Shown: positions 10,763 through 22,134 of the stretch, in pieces
How the letters are laid out: every line of letters begins with the position of its first letter
Numbering within the stretch: the stretch's first letter is position 1
Assembly (NCBI RefSeq): GCF_040183065.1
Contig: NC_091118.1
Coordinates: 212,700,529 to 212,764,528, forward strand
Reading direction: 5' to 3'
DNA length: 64,000 bases
Origin: Periplaneta americana
Lineage: Eukaryota; Arthropoda; Insecta; Blattodea; Blattidae
The notes under the pieces: generated by a model
Databases searched by the model: none
What the model was told of the DNA's origin: nothing
The model's input: only the letters and a program-made list of their open reading frames with translations
Made by a program: the position numbers and the translations under genes

Positions 10763-11721
10763 TTACTACTTACTTACTTACTGGCTTTTAAGGAACCCGG
10801 AGGTTCATTGCCGCCCTCACATAAGCCCGCCATTGGTCCCTATCCTGAGCAAGATTAATCCAGTCTCTACCATCATATCCCACCTCCCTCATATCCATTT
10901 TAATATTATTTTCCCACCTACGTCTCGGCCTCCCCAAAGGTCTTTTTCCCTCTGGCCTCCCAACTAACACTCTATATGCATTTCTGGATTCGCCCATACA
11001 TGCTACATGCCCTGCCCATCTCAAACGTCTGGATTTAATGTTCCTAATTATGTCAGGTGAAGAATACAATGCGTGCAGTTCTGCGTTGTGTAACTTTCTC
11101 CATTCTCCTGCAACTTCATCCCTCTTAGCCCCAAATATTTTCCTAAGAACCTTATTCTTAAACACCCTTAATCTCTGTTCCTCTCTCAAAGTAACAGTCC
11201 AAGTTTCACAACCATACAGAACAACCGGTAATATAACTGTTTTATAAATTCCAACTTCCAGATTTTTTGACAGCAGACTGGATGACAAAAGCTTCTCAAC
11301 CGAATAATAACAGGCATTTCCCATATTTATTCCGTGTTTAATTTCCTCCCGAGTATCATTTATATTTGTTACTGTTGCTCCAAGATATTTGAATTTTTCC
11401 ACCTCTTCAAAGGATAAATCTCCAATTTTTATAGTTCCATTTCGTAAAATATTCTGGTCAAGAGACATAATCATATACTTAGTCTTTTCGGGATTTACTT
11501 CCAACCCTATTGCTTTACTTGCTTCAAGTAAAATTTCCGTGTTTTCCCTAATCGTTTGTTGATTTTCTCCTAAAATATTCACGTCATCCGCATAGACAAG
11601 CAGCTGATGTAACCCGTTCAATTCCAAACCCTCTCTGTTATCCTGAACTTTCCTAATGGCATATTCTAGAGCGAAGTTAAAAAGTAAAGGTGATAGTGCA
11701 TCTCCCACCTTCAGCCTTACG
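10763..11721 (-). mobile_element. LINE-A, 5'-truncated copy with reverse transcriptase palm and open frame
   Basis: A 306-residue frame (11708 to 10788) covers the last part of a non-LTR reverse transcriptase. [16 protein letters not shown] comes first, the catalytic YADD is at residues 39-42, then FKYLGATVT, the thumb-like LYGCETWT, and the family tail [20 protein letters not shown]. The frame is open and ends in RVP at the element's stop. The 3' end has a (TAAG)n tail (TACTTACTTACTTACTGG on plus). The repeated AAAGTAC at 10756-10762 and 11722-11728 is a likely 7-bp target-site duplication. It is antisense inside an MRI1 intron. I cannot settle the clade (RTE- or CR1/Jockey-like). Confidence 0.85.
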
Positions 11722-11829
11722 AAAGTACACTTACAGAAAATAGAATGTAATTATGTAGTAACTTGGATCTGCTGCAGTTCATTATGAACTAGCCTCTGGT
11801 TACTGAGATTGAACCTTAATGTGTTTCAG

Positions 11830-11986
11830 ATTGCGGTAGTGGCGAAGTACCATGGTGTTTTGTTTTATGTAGCCGCCCCTTTCACTTCTATCGACTACGA
11901 TGTCCCCAGTGGGGAGCACATTGTTATAGAGGAAAGACCAGACAGTGAGATGACTCATATCAGGGACCACAGGATTGCTGCACCAG
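11830..11986 (+). CDS. MRI1: Methylthioribose-1-phosphate isomerase, internal exon
   Basis: Encodes IAVVAKYHGVLFYVAAPFTS, then IVIEERPDSEMTH and RIAAPG. This follows GTYQ of the preceding exon as in animal MRI1 proteins and belongs to the C-terminal Rossmann-like domain. The acceptor GTGTTTCAG ends at 11829, and the donor CAG|GTTTGT follows 11986, leaving one base of a glycine codon. Confidence 0.92.
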
Positions 11987-13239
11987 GTTTGTAAACAAAA
12001 CTTCATGTCCACGTATTTCTGGTTCATCTTGAAAATTACTTTTGTGCGAGATCATGCATATTTGCTTGGTTTCCGCACAAAACCAATCCGCGGAAAGTCT
12101 AAAATTCCACATTCAGTATTCCCAACCTAACACACATAACAATTTCCCTCTTCTTACCGCTTAAGTGACATATTGATTGTACTGCTTTAGGCTTTTAACA
12201 TTATTTTTAGAGGCGTTCAATATAGTAATAATTATAAATTGGAAACTTACCACTGCAATTTCACCTAAATTGCACTGTTAATTATTGTTTTTAAATATTT
12301 GCACAAAAATTAAGTAAACTCTACAACTCCACTAAAGTTACTTCATTCGTGATGCAAGTAACATTAAGGAAGCCGTGAAAAAATATACAAGATTCCAGAC
12401 TCAACATAGACTGGGGGGAAAAAAAAAACAAACGTATATCACGGCCTGTTGGAGTATAGTAAACACAGAAAACATTTTAAAGCAACAATGTTGAAGATAG
12501 ATATTTTTGTTTTGCAAATTTGCCGTCATTGAACAGAAACCAAGATGGAGATTTCATTGCAACTAATTAGAAATTCCTCTTTCAGGTATGTAATAAACGA
12601 TCTTCGTACAAAATAATGTACGATACACGAGCGGTATGTTTTCTTTCAATTCTCGGAAATTAAAAAAGCTCAACTACGTTTCGCTTTTTCAAACTTTTCC
12701 TCGAAGATGAAAACTTCAACATACCGCTCTTGTAACGCATATTACTATAAATTGGTCACGTCCTCATCTTTTCTTTCACTTAAACTTAATCCCTACATCA
12801 TGTAAAAAATTACTAAATTTCATAAGAGTTGGTGGGTTTTGTGATAGTGGGTTGTGAAGTGATACAATTCTTTTCCTTTATACATTGTAATATGATGAGA
12901 AGATAAAATAGTAAACCATTAACATTTAGGTCGTGCATGGGAACTGTAGGGACTCGCACCATCCAGCCCAATCCTGTAATTGTGATTGGGAGAGTCTATA
13001 AAAGAATAAAATAGAATTGCACCAATAGCATAGAAAAGCTCGATGCACACCACCAAAAGTGTTGGGTCCTTGCTGTTTGTAATTAACAAACAAATACATA
13101 ATAAAACTATTATTAAAAAGAATACAACAGTACCCAAATCTTATGTTTGAAGAACAAAATATCTTCCAAAAAAGCCGATGGTGAACTGATGCAACATTCA
13201 CTCTAAAATTGTTAATAGGGTAAAAGAGGGAATTCCAAT
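11987..13239. other. MRI1 intron, anonymous part with one hairpin
   Basis: 12630-12735 folds as an imperfect hairpin: ACACGAGCGGTATGTTTTC pairs with GAAAACTTCAACATACCGCT. The rest shows no exon or known element. Confidence 0.45.
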
Positions 13240-13725
13240 ATAACTTAGAAATACATCTGTTGTTTTTAGATTTGAAGAAAGCCTTTAATAACCTAGACAG
13301 TGAAAGCTGTTTGAAATCCTAGATTCAAGAAACATTCCAGACAAATTATTACAAGCAATAGTGAATATTTACACTGAAAACGAAAGAGTAGTAAAAATTA
13401 ATAATCCTAATCTATTAGAAGAAATTGATATTAACAAGAAAGTAAGGTGGGGTTGCTTGCTTTCGTCAACTTTGTTCAATTTTTACATTGATATCTGAAG
13501 TGGGTACTTGACTATTTATCAAGATCACAATATCAGTTTCAAGAGATAATTTGCAGATTGCAAGTCACAAATTAAACAAAATTCTAAAAGAGTATGGTTT
13601 AACAATTTCAGCAGAAAAATCTAAAGTAATAATTTTTCGACATAAAAACCCAAAGAGAAGCAAATTACTAATTAAAAACAAAATTATCGAGGAAGCAAAT
13701 ACTTTCAACTATCTTCTATAATACA
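13240..13725 (+). mobile_element. Decayed LINE reverse transcriptase fragment
   Basis: Interrupted plus-strand frames read LDLKKAFNNLDSESC, then RWGCLLSSTLFNFYID, then KILKEYGLTISAEKSKVIIF. They follow the order of non-LTR reverse transcriptase palm motifs: the DLKKAFD-like block, the QGxxLSPxLFN-like block, and the post-YADD block. Several stops and frameshifts make it an old pseudogene. It lies in sense orientation in an MRI1 intron. Confidence 0.65.
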
Positions 13726-13937
13726 ACGAGTGCTGATAGTTTTCCCGTAATTTAATTGAGCTTAACGAATGTTTGTTGTCATGATAATTATTTCGAGACT
13801 GGAGATGGAGAAATAATTATGTAATGACGACAAATATGAGTTTAAAAAGCGAAATTAAATTACCTAAGGATAATTATTATCATGAATTGTATTCAGCAAG
13901 ATAATTCCAATGCGAACAAATGTAATTCTGAACAATT

Positions 13938-14583
13938 AATAATAATAAGATCCAGGAAAAACAGTTGAATCGAAGCAGAGATGATAGGAATAAAAGGCTC
14001 CTTGGAATAAAGACAACTGAATATTTGAGGTTCTAATAATAAGATCCAGAAGTAGAGATGATAGGAATAAAAGGCTCCTTGGAATAAAAAAAAACTGAAC
14101 ATTTGAGGTTATAATAGTAAGATCCAGAAAAAAAACAGTTGAATCAAAGCAGAGATGATAGGAATAAAAGGCTCCTTGGAATAAAAACAAGTGAACATTT
14201 GAGGTTCTAATAATAAGATCTAGAAAAACAGTCGAATCGAAGTAGAGATGATAGGAATAAAAGGCTCTTTGGAATAAAAACAACTGAATATTTGAGGTTA
14301 TAATAATAAGATCCAGAAAAAACAGTTGAATCGAAGCAGAGATGATAGGAATAAAAGGCTCCTTGGAATAAAAACAAGTGAACATTTGAGGTTCTAATAA
14401 TAAGATCTAGAAAAACAGTCGAATCGAAGTAGAGATGATAGGAATAAAAGGCTCTTTGGAATAAAAACAACTGAATATTTGAGGTTATAATAATAAGATC
14501 TAGAAAAACAGTCGAATCGAAGTAGAGATGATAGGAATAAAAGGCTCCTTGGAATAAAAGAAATGAACATTTGAGGTTATAAC
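13938..14583. repeat. Minisatellite, seven units of about 93 bp
   Basis: The anchor GGAATAAAAGGCTC begins at 13987, 14064, 14161, 14254, 14348, 14441 and 14534. The spacings are 77, 97, 93, 94, 93 and 93 bp. Units share AATAATAAGATC and GATGATAGGAATAAAAGG. Because 93 is a multiple of three, the minus strand carries long periodic open frames (FYSYHLYFDSTVF-like repeats). I regard these as an artefact, not a gene. It lies in the last recognised MRI1 intron. Confidence 0.9.
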
Positions 14584-15131
14584 AACACTTTCTTTTGAAC
14601 CCTTTTGTCTTTGTTTATCTATAATTTTGAACATGATTAATTTTATTGTAAACTATTTTTACTTATAATAATTAATTGTGCAATTATTGTATTATTGTTG
14701 CATGTTGAGATTGCGAGTCTGACGTAATGGTTTGAGTGCTGATACAGTGAAGCAGAGACGATACAAATAAAACGAATGTAGGAGGAAAAAACTATCGCTT
14801 ACTAATTTGAGCAGCATGCTTTTAACTGTCAGTATAATTGATTTTTATTCTCATTGGTCAATCTAGCATCAAAGAGATCGTTTATTGATTGAGAAACGTT
14901 CACTTGGGATTATCTAGGAAGTTTAGTTAAAAAAAAAGTAGCATAAAATTCCTAAGTTTTAAAAAACATCAGAAACTATTAATAATATTTTCAAACGTAA
15001 CAAAATACGAAAGGGTACAAGGAGCACTGTAGGCAAAGTGCCTCATCTGTCATTCTCCATCATAAATTGCACGATAATTTTATTGCAAGCCATCTGCAGT
15101 GATTGTAAGACAGGCGACACTTTGTGGACAG
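14584..15131. other. MRI1 intron, anonymous
   Basis: Intron sequence before the last exon. No repeat recognised. Confidence 0.5.
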
Positions 15132-15265
15132 GAATCTCCTGTTGGAATCCTGCATTTGACGTGACTCCAGCCAGCCTGATCACAGGGATCATCACAGAGA
15201 GGGGCGTGTTCCCTCCGGGGGAACTGTTGAAGCAACGGCACACCAACAGCTCCCACTGCTCGTAG
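15132..15265 (+). CDS. MRI1: Methylthioribose-1-phosphate isomerase, last exon
   Basis: The exon starts by completing the split glycine codon (G plus GA, then ATC) and reads [16 protein letters not shown], then [13 protein letters not shown], ending at TAG 15263-15265. WNPAFDVTP followed by LITG is the conserved C-terminal signature of MRI1. The acceptor GTGGACAG ends at 15131. The tail after PGELL is short (ending SSHCS) and ends close to where animal MRI1 proteins end. The four exons total 709 nt, about 236 codons. Confidence 0.92.
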
Positions 15266-15621
15266 CACTGCCCGCTGTCTCCGGTGCCCCGCTCAGGTTA
15301 CACAGCTCACTTCCTGCTGAACACATCTCCGGTTGAGAAATACGCTGGCTGCACTTGTTTAATTATGTCTTACTAGGGCTGGCCAGAACTAGCAGCTAGA
15401 TGGAGGAACATGCAGCATCGCAAGACGTACCATAAATGGTAATAATGAATGCATAGGCATAGGGAAGAATTGTGGCTCTCTGCCCACCTGCCACTTCTGG
15501 CTGGCACTAGTATACTTTTCGTTGAGTTGAAATAATATGTATTATTATATCATAATGTATTGCAACAGATTAAGAAAATGATACATTACGTAAATAGTTC
15601 AATTTTAAGTTTGATTATGCA

Positions 15622-15627
15622 AATAAA
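15622..15627 (+). terminator. MRI1 poly(A) signal candidate
   Basis: AATAAA lies 357 bp after the MRI1 stop codon, in AT-rich 3' flanking sequence with no earlier AATAAA in the stretch. The cleavage site is not visible from sequence. Confidence 0.55.
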
Positions 15628-15639
15628 ATGTTGAAGACA

Positions 15640-16525
15640 AGATGTATATACAAATAATGAGCTTTGTTAATCTGTGAACCAGAACTGTAAATAATTTGGA
15701 ATGTTGATACATACCCAAATGAAATATGGAAAGAAGATTACCCAAACAGATTGAAGTTTCTTAATCCACGAATCAAAACAGTTGATTTTAATTTTTATTG
15801 TCCAATCAAGTATACAAGTCAAGCAGTTCATTCTTTGCTGTAATTATTTTGTTTGAACCCAGCGTTTCTCAAACTATGGTTTGCAGACCACTGCTAGTCC
15901 TAGAGTCATAACTGCTACAGAGTGGCTCAGAAGTGGATGTACCCCTTTTTTCGACACTGTGATGCTTATGATTGAATGCTTGATATGGAACTTACCTGAT
16001 GGTAAAAGGTCCAGAACATCTGTATGGAGTCCGTCATTGTCATACCACAGCTCAATTCTGTGCCACATTCTGGCAGATGTTTTGTGGAAATGATCTGGGA
16101 TCACATGCATGAAGACATCTTCCACAGCTGCTCGTAACTCTTATTACTAAAGGTGTGAAATTGTAGCAGTAATGTTTAATATTTATAGCAAAAATGTTTT
16201 AAAAAACAATACTTTTTTTTTAATGTTTATTATAAAATACATTTTTTTTTGTTTCTTTTGACATTTTTGCTAAGTTGACCATTGTTATTGATATCTCTGT
16301 ATAAATTAATTTGTTAATAATTTCGTAAATCAAATTGACTGTTACTAGCTTTGTCAAGAGGCAGCCTTGAATTTCGAGAAAGCAAATATATTACTATTTG
16401 AAAAAAATAGCTTTTATCCATGACGAAAAACATGCCTTTACTAAATACTTTTGCGTTTGTAAAGTAGGCTTTTATTCAACATTACTTTATTTCACTAGTG
16501 AGATAAAGACTTTACCTCACAGTTG
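15640..16525. other. Anonymous sequence downstream of MRI1
   Basis: No exon or repeat recognised. Short open frames around 15880-16125 on both strands lack motifs. Confidence 0.4.
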
Positions 16526-16775
16526 TCCACACCTGTGGAGTAACGGTCAGCGCGTCTGGCCGCGAAACCAGGTGGCCTGGGTTCGAATCCCGGTCGAGGC
16601 AAGTTACCTGGTTGAGGTTTTTTCCGGGGTTTTCCCTCAACCCAATACGAGCAAATGCTGGGTAACTTTCGGTGCTGGGCCCCGGACTCATTTCACCAGG
16701 ATTATCACCTTCATTTCATTCAGACGCTAAATAACCTAGATGTTAATGCAGCGTCGTAAAATAACCCAAGAAAAA
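16526..16775 (+). repeat. tRNA-derived SINE, family S1, near full length
   Basis: The head CCACACCTGTGGAGTAACGG carries A-box-like sequence and the B box GGGTTCGAATCCC. The body GGTTGAGGTTTTTTCCGGGG, then CTCATTTCACC and CAGACGCTAAATAACCTAG, ends in CAGCGTCGTAAAATAACCC and an A-rich tail. Other copies are at 20889, 52501 and 59136, with diverged pieces at 31655, 55163 and 60700. Confidence 0.9.
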
Positions 16776-16994
16776 AAAAACTCACATTTCATTAGTATTT
16801 TCCCTAGTACCCGGGTACACACGTATACTTCTCCATTCAACTATTACTCAAGAAGTTAATATATTAGTTACTAGCTGTCACCTCTACTTCTCTATTACCA
16901 TTTCTTAAATATACATACACTCTATCTCCTTCTCTTTTCTCTATCTACTACGTCGTAATTTGTGCATTTTTTTTTTAATTTGTAATAATTTACC

Positions 16995-17085
16995 TTTTGG
17001 GATGCGAGAAGACTTGAACCTGCGAAGTTGGGTTTATAGGATTTTAAAACAACACGCGTTAGCCAACTGAGCTAAACAGACACGA
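16995..17085 (-). repeat. tRNA-like segment of a SINE
   Basis: Read on the minus strand it has a tRNA-like A box (TTAGCTCAGTTGGCTAACGC) and a B-box-like AGGTTCAAGTC. The stems are not all paired and no 3' body could be defined. I take it as a SINE remnant rather than a functional tRNA gene. Confidence 0.5.
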
Positions 17086-18837
17086 TGATTAATTACGTTT
17101 TAATATTCCTCTTAAGTTTACAGAAGTAAAATGTGAAATTATTTTAATCACAATAGTCCCGTGAACACTTCTAAATAATCCTCCTAAACTTCAAAAAGAC
17201 GAAAATACACGTTTAAAATGAAAAAAATATAATTTGTTATTTATCCAATGCCTTAGATACCATGCTTCACTAATCATGGCCTCCTACATCGTAACCTACC
17301 TAGTACACGTATAGATTCTAAAATCCATGCCATGATATGTGATTACATGAGGACTTATTTTCAACATATTTTCTTTTATAAAACATAATTTTTCGTTATG
17401 GTCATGGATAAAATTACGTATGGTACTTGTGAGCGTGATCTATATTGTGCTCAGCTGATGCCTCGTGCTTAAATCTTTCCACTCGCGCAATAAAGATGCA
17501 CTTACCTCACAAGTACCTTAAATAACTATTATTAGCTAAAACCTGTTTTACTACTTTATGTATTTAAGAGAGGTAAATGAAAATAAGATTATATAAATGA
17601 TAATGGACATACCTGATCAATGTTACAATGTTCAGTCTATAAATAACTGGAGTTTCAATTATGTTGTCAAAAAATACAAAAACAAGCAAAAATCATGAAA
17701 CTGCCAAAAAAATGCACAATTACATGTTGAGGACGAGCCATTTTTCTATAACACTGCAACACTGAATTAACTAAATTCAACGGCATCCAGAAATTATTTT
17801 AATTTAAAAATCAACAATCGAGATATCACAAACAGTTGGTGCCTGCTTTCACAACGATATTCATGTCCATGTCAGAGAGTATCAGAGTTATACTCTCTGG
17901 TCCACGTGTTCTGTAACAGACGAAAGCAAAGATCAGTATTGCACATGTGTGGTTCACAGTAGGCCAGACTCCACAAAAACTAAGTTCTCGGCCAAGTCCT
18001 GAAGATTGAAATAAAATCTGAGAAATTAATCCAAACTGATATTTAGAAGAGACTAGCATTCTTAGAAATCGCTCATTTTTACTAAAAATAGAATTTATTG
18101 TGATTATATCTATTTATAGCATTAATTCCCAACAATGAAACAGACTTCAAAGGAGTGCAATTGTGATCAAATGTAAAACAATCTGGAAAAAGGAACAAAA
18201 AGCACCCTTCTTATTTTTATCACGTTTATTCCGAATGTGGTATTTTCATGCCTCTAGTTATTACTCTACTTCATGGTTGTCATGGTTACCGACATGCCAA
18301 CATAAATCTTTGCAAAATAAAGGGGAGGTATGCCCACTTCTTGGCCACATTGTATTTAGTAGAAATTTTAATTTATTTGAGGAATGTATTAATATTGTTT
18401 AATATAAAGTGCACAAAGGATTGCTGTATATTTTAAGTAAAATAACTCAAACCATTTATGTGAAGGTTTGTAAGGACTGATTTAGAAAAGAAAATTTTTA
18501 AGAACTCAGTCATTGTTAAAAGGCACTAAGTCAATTCATGACGAAAAGAACATTTTGATTCTCTTCTTTAGTTTTTTCTGAATTTAATAGAGGATGAAAT
18601 AAACCATTTATACTTCCTAGCTTCTTATTTACATAAACACAACAGAAACATAACATTAAAATTGTTAAGCTAGTAGAATAGTTTTCTTCAATTACCACAA
18701 TACTGAAGAAAATGACGTAGTGCCTTTTAACAATAGCCTGTTTACTGTGGTCTGTGCATATTTTAAAAATTGTACAGTGAAATCTCAGTGTAACATACAT
18801 CAGAAAATAATATTACTTATGAATATTTAAATACTTA
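17086..18837. other. Anonymous sequence; one possible exon on minus strand
   Basis: Mostly featureless. 17833-17998 on the minus strand is a possible exon (see its own entry). Nothing else is recognised. Confidence 0.35.
17833..17998 (-). other. Possible receptor exon (odorant-receptor-like), unproven
   Basis: Behind the polypyrimidine acceptor TTTCAATCTTCAG (minus strand) an open stretch reads GRELSFCGVWP, then a hydrophobic HTCAILIFAFVCY, then LILSDMD. A short block followed by GVWP and the first membrane segment resembles the N-terminal part of insect odorant receptors. A possible donor (GTTTGT) follows. No neighbouring exon was found, so this could be a relic or chance. Confidence 0.2.
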
Positions 18838-18839
18838 TA

Positions 18840-20170
18840 CGAGGCCTGTCTAAAAAGTATCCGACCTTTAGCCAGAAAAAATATTTCAAATACCTGACGG
18901 GGTTGGGACCCTAATCCCATTCAAAGTAGGCCCCTTGTACTTGCACACACTTAGCCCACCGATCCTTCCACTGCCGGAAACACCTCTGGAAGTCTCCTTT
19001 TGGAATGGTGTTCAGCTCCGTCGTCGCGTTCCGCATTATCTCTTCTCTACTCTCAAAACGGGATCCTTTCAGTGGTGTCTTCAATTTTGGAAACAACCAG
19101 AAGTCGCAAGGAGCCAGGTCTGGAGAGTAGGGAGGTTGGCGAACGGTTGTAATTCCATGTTTGCCCAAGAAAGTGTGGATCAATTGGGATGAATGTGCGG
19201 GGGCGTTGTCGTGATGCAAGTGCCAGTTGTTCCCGTCCACATGTTTGGTCTTTTGCGCCGAACTGCATCACGGAGTCGCTGGAGAATATCGTGATAGTAC
19301 TCCTATGTCACTGTTTGTCCTTCCGGTGCGTATTCGTGATGCACAATTCCACGGACATCAAAGAAAACAGTCAGCATCACCTTGATTTTGCTTCGCACCT
19401 GCCGCGCTTTCTTTGGCCTTGGAGACTCGGGATGCTTCCATTGCGACGTCTGTCTTTTTGTTTCTGGGTTGTACCCGTACACCCATAACTCATCTCCAGT
19501 TATCACGGTGTTCAGAAACCCACGATCAGTGTTGGTGGTGTCCAGAAGGTCCTGTGCAACGTCACGACGGAGATCTTTTTGTTCCGGGGACAACAACTTG
19601 GGCACGAATTTCGCAGCCACTCGGTTCATGTTCAAATCTTCACGCAAAATTGCATGTGCAGAATCTTTACTCACTCCAACCTCTTTGGCAATCTCCCGCA
19701 CGGTCAAACGACGATCTGCCATCACCAAATTTCGCACCCTCTCAACAACAGCTGCACTCCGAGCAGTTTGGGGCCTGCCACAACGCTGCTCACTCTCCGC
19801 TGATGTGCAGCCATCTTTGAATCGGTTGAACCACTCCTTAATTTGTGTTACACCCATCGCATCTTCCCCAAACACCTGCTGAATCTTACGAATTGTTTGA
19901 CTTTGAGAATCACCAAGCTTTTGACAAAATTTGATGCAGTATCTTTGCTCAGTTCGTTCAGTCATCTTGCGAGAAAACTAAATTCGACAAACACTTAGAA
20001 CAGCACCTTACTTGGTGACCACCAGCCAGTGACTGGCACAAGCGTATGCGGTGAAAAAATTCAAGCATGCGCATTACGGTTCCTCCTTCCACCGTGCACA
20101 GTGGCGCCGCCTTAGAATCACTACTTAGCGCGGGAAAATTTAAGGTCGGATACATTTTAGACAGGCCTCG
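18840..20170 (-). mobile_element. mariner element, full length with degenerate transposase
   Basis: The 1331-bp element has ends CGAGGCCTGTCTAAAAAGTA and the complement of CGAGGCCTGTCTAAAATGTA. A TA lies on each side (18838-18839, 20171-20172), which is the Tc1/mariner target duplication. It carries one transposase gene on the minus strand. It inserted into the inverted arm of a SINE composite. The rest of that arm continues directly on the other side, so the insertion is younger than the SINE. Confidence 0.93.
18911..19965 (-). pseudogene. mariner transposase, disrupted
   Basis: The N-terminal 220 codons (19965-19303) contain the helix-turn-helix DNA-binding region (GVTQIKEWFNRFKDG; LTVREIAKEVGVSKDSAH) and the first catalytic Asp block (VITGDELWVYGYNPETKRQ). 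An in-frame TAG at 19305-19303 ends this frame. A one-base shift near 19240 moves the rest to another frame, which holds HHDNAPAHSS with the second Asp and YSPDLAPCDFWLFPKLK with the third, the D,D34D layout of mariners. The combined length, about 350 codons, is normal for mariner. The copy cannot encode a working enzyme. Confidence 0.92.
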
Positions 20171-20702
20171 TATAGTCACAATCATGCCATGGTATGACAG
20201 GTTCGAATCCCGCTCAAGGTTGTGAAATTTTTCTGTCATACCATGGCATGATTGTGACTATATAAGTATTTAAAATATTCATTAATATGTCACATCAACG
20301 GACGTATGTACGTCATCCAACATCGTAAGATGAAGTTTACATTTACAATGTTTCTTTCACCCATAAGCAGTGCTGAGTAGATCAGACGCTATGGACAGTA
20401 CTCTATAACAGAGTCGCCAGTATGAGAGGAGAATTTCAAGCCTTTGGCGTGAAACGAACTCGATAGCTCAGTTGGTAGAGCGCCTGACCGGAGTACAGGA
20501 AGTCGCAGATTCGAATCCTGCTTGAGGTTGTGAAATTTTTCTTTCATACCATGGCATGATTGTGACTATATAAATATTTAAAATATTCATTAATATGTCA
20601 CATCAACGGACGTATATACGTCATCCAACATCGTAAGATAATATTACTTATGCTTTATTTTGAAAAGTATGTTATAACGAAAAGAGGAAGTTTTATCCAA
20701 AC

Positions 20703-20888
20703 ATGATCATCTCATATCATCGTCCACCCTGAACTCTTCTCCTGTTTACCATGCCTTCCAATGCATCCTTCAGTAGGCAGTTTCTTCTTAGCCAGTGACC
20801 CAACGAATTTATTTTCCTCTTCCTGATCAATTTCAGCATAATTTTTTCTTCACCCACTCTTTCCAACACAGCTTCATATATCATTCGG
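20703..20888 (-). mobile_element. LINE-D 3' fragment
   Basis: The minus strand reads RMIYEAVLERVGEEKIM, then LGHWLRRNCLLKDALEGMVN. This is nearly the same as the C-terminal part of the longer LINE-D copy at 21140-21910. It is separated from that copy by a SINE and is cut at both ends. Confidence 0.7.
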
Positions 20889-21135
20889 TCCACACCTGTG
20901 GAGTAACGGTCAGCGCATCTGGCTGCGAAACCAGGTGGCCTGGGTTCGAATCCCGGTCGGGGCAATTTACCTGGTTGAGGTTTTTTCCGGGGTTTTCCCT
21001 CAACCATGCGAGCAAATGCTGAGTAACTTTTGGTGCTGGACCCCGGACTCATTTCACCGGCATTATTACCTTCATATCATTCAGACGCTAAATAACCTAG
21101 GTGTTGATACAGCGTCGTAAAATAACGCAATAAAA
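20889..21135 (+). repeat. tRNA-derived SINE, family S1
   Basis: Same head and body as 16526-16775, with GTTCGAATCCCGG as B box and a 3' end GCGTCGTAAAATAACGC. It lies between two LINE-D fragments. A weak repeat of ATATC-TTC on both sides may be its target duplication. Confidence 0.88.
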
Positions 21136-21139
21136 TATA

Positions 21140-21910
21140 TCGTTCATTCATAGTGTTCTGCCCAAGGGCAGGTCTTTCACTGCAAACCCAGTATTCTCCA
21201 GTCTTTCCTATTTTCTGTTTTCCTCTTAGTCTCTGCATATGGTCCATATATCTTAATGTCGTCTATCAGCTGATATCTTCTTCTGCCCCGAACTCTCTTC
21301 CCATTCACCATTCCTTCCAGTGCATCCTTCAGAAGGCAGTTTCTTCTCAGCCAGTGACCCAGTCAATTCCTATTTCTCTTCCTGATCAATTTCGGCATCA
21401 TTCTTTCTTCACTCACTTTTTCCAACACAGCTTCATTTCGTATTCTGCTTGTCCATTTCACATGTTTCATTCTTCTCCATATTCACATTTCAAATGTTTC
21501 TAGTCGCTTCTCTTCATTTCGTTGTAATGTCCATGTTTCTGCTCCATACAATGCCACACTCCACACAAAGCACTTCACTAGTCTCTTCCTTAGTTCTTTT
21601 TCTAGAGGTCCGCAGAAGATGCTCCTTTTTCTATTAAAAGCTTCCTTTGCCATTGCTATCCTCCTCTTGACTTCCCGGCAGCAGCTCATGTTACTGCTTA
21701 TAGTACACCCCAAGTATTTGAAGCTGTCCACTTGCTCTACTGCCTCATTTAGAATTCGCAAGTTTACCTTCTTTACTTTTCTTCCTATGACCATGGTCTT
21801 CGTCTTGTTGGCATTTATCTTCATCCCATACTGCTCACAGCTGTCATTTAGCTCCAGTAGCATATCCATTAGCATCATCTCCTCTTCTGCTAACAATGCC
21901 ATATTATCGC
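21140..21910 (-). mobile_element. LINE-D reverse transcriptase C-terminal part, disrupted
   Basis: The minus strand reads SDNMALLAEEEMMLMDML (the YADD region, with the motif itself damaged), then GMKINANKTKTMV, VDSFKYLGCTISS and ALYGAETWTLQ. A TGA near 21483 interrupts before further coding sequence that ends in LGHWLRRNCLLKDALEGMVN. It is a 5'-truncated non-LTR element of a family different from LINE-A. Confidence 0.75.
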
Positions 21911-21942
21911 TACATCTACATAATATATATATATGTTGTTGT

Positions 21943-22096
21943 TGTTTTCTAATGCCAGGCATTTGACAATAAAGTCATTTGACCTCTTACACTCCAATAT
22001 TTTTCAAAGATATTGTCATGGTTAGCCACTGACGCACAGATTTTGAGATGTTCTGAATTCATTTCTTGATTTGAGTTGCACAATGGAAAGTTAGGA

Positions 22097-22100
<4 letters not shown>
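21943..22100 (-). mobile_element. Short LINE-C 3' end
   Basis: Nearly the same as 6728-6890, including TTTCTAATGCCAGGCATTTG at its start (plus strand). It is cut after about 155 bp, where a (TA)n run begins. Confidence 0.75.

Positions 22101-22133
<33 letters not shown>
22100..22133. repeat. (TA)n microsatellite
   Basis: About 16 uninterrupted TA units directly after the truncated LINE end. Confidence 0.95.

Positions 22134-22134
<1 letters not shown>

Larger units (their letters stand above)
18807..20652. repeat. Composite SINE (family S2) in inverted arrangement, with flanking 15-bp duplication
   Basis: ATAATATTACTTATG occurs at 18807-18821 and 20638-20652 and brackets the whole composite. 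The right part (20458-20637) is a SINE with tRNA head GATAGCTCAGTTGGTAGAGC, B box GATTCGAATCC and tail ending in CATCCAACATCGTAAG. A second, head-truncated copy is at 20198-20335. An inverted tail fragment (18822-18839 plus 20171-20197) is split by a mariner. The duplication length is typical of LINE-driven retroposition. Confidence 0.75.

Noticed and set aside
13893..14470. Overlapping minus-strand open frames as a repeat protein
   Set aside because: They are explained by a 93-bp minisatellite inside an intron. There is no start context or domain.
19382..19882. Plus-strand frames of 135-166 codons
   Set aside because: Antisense shadows of the mariner transposase.
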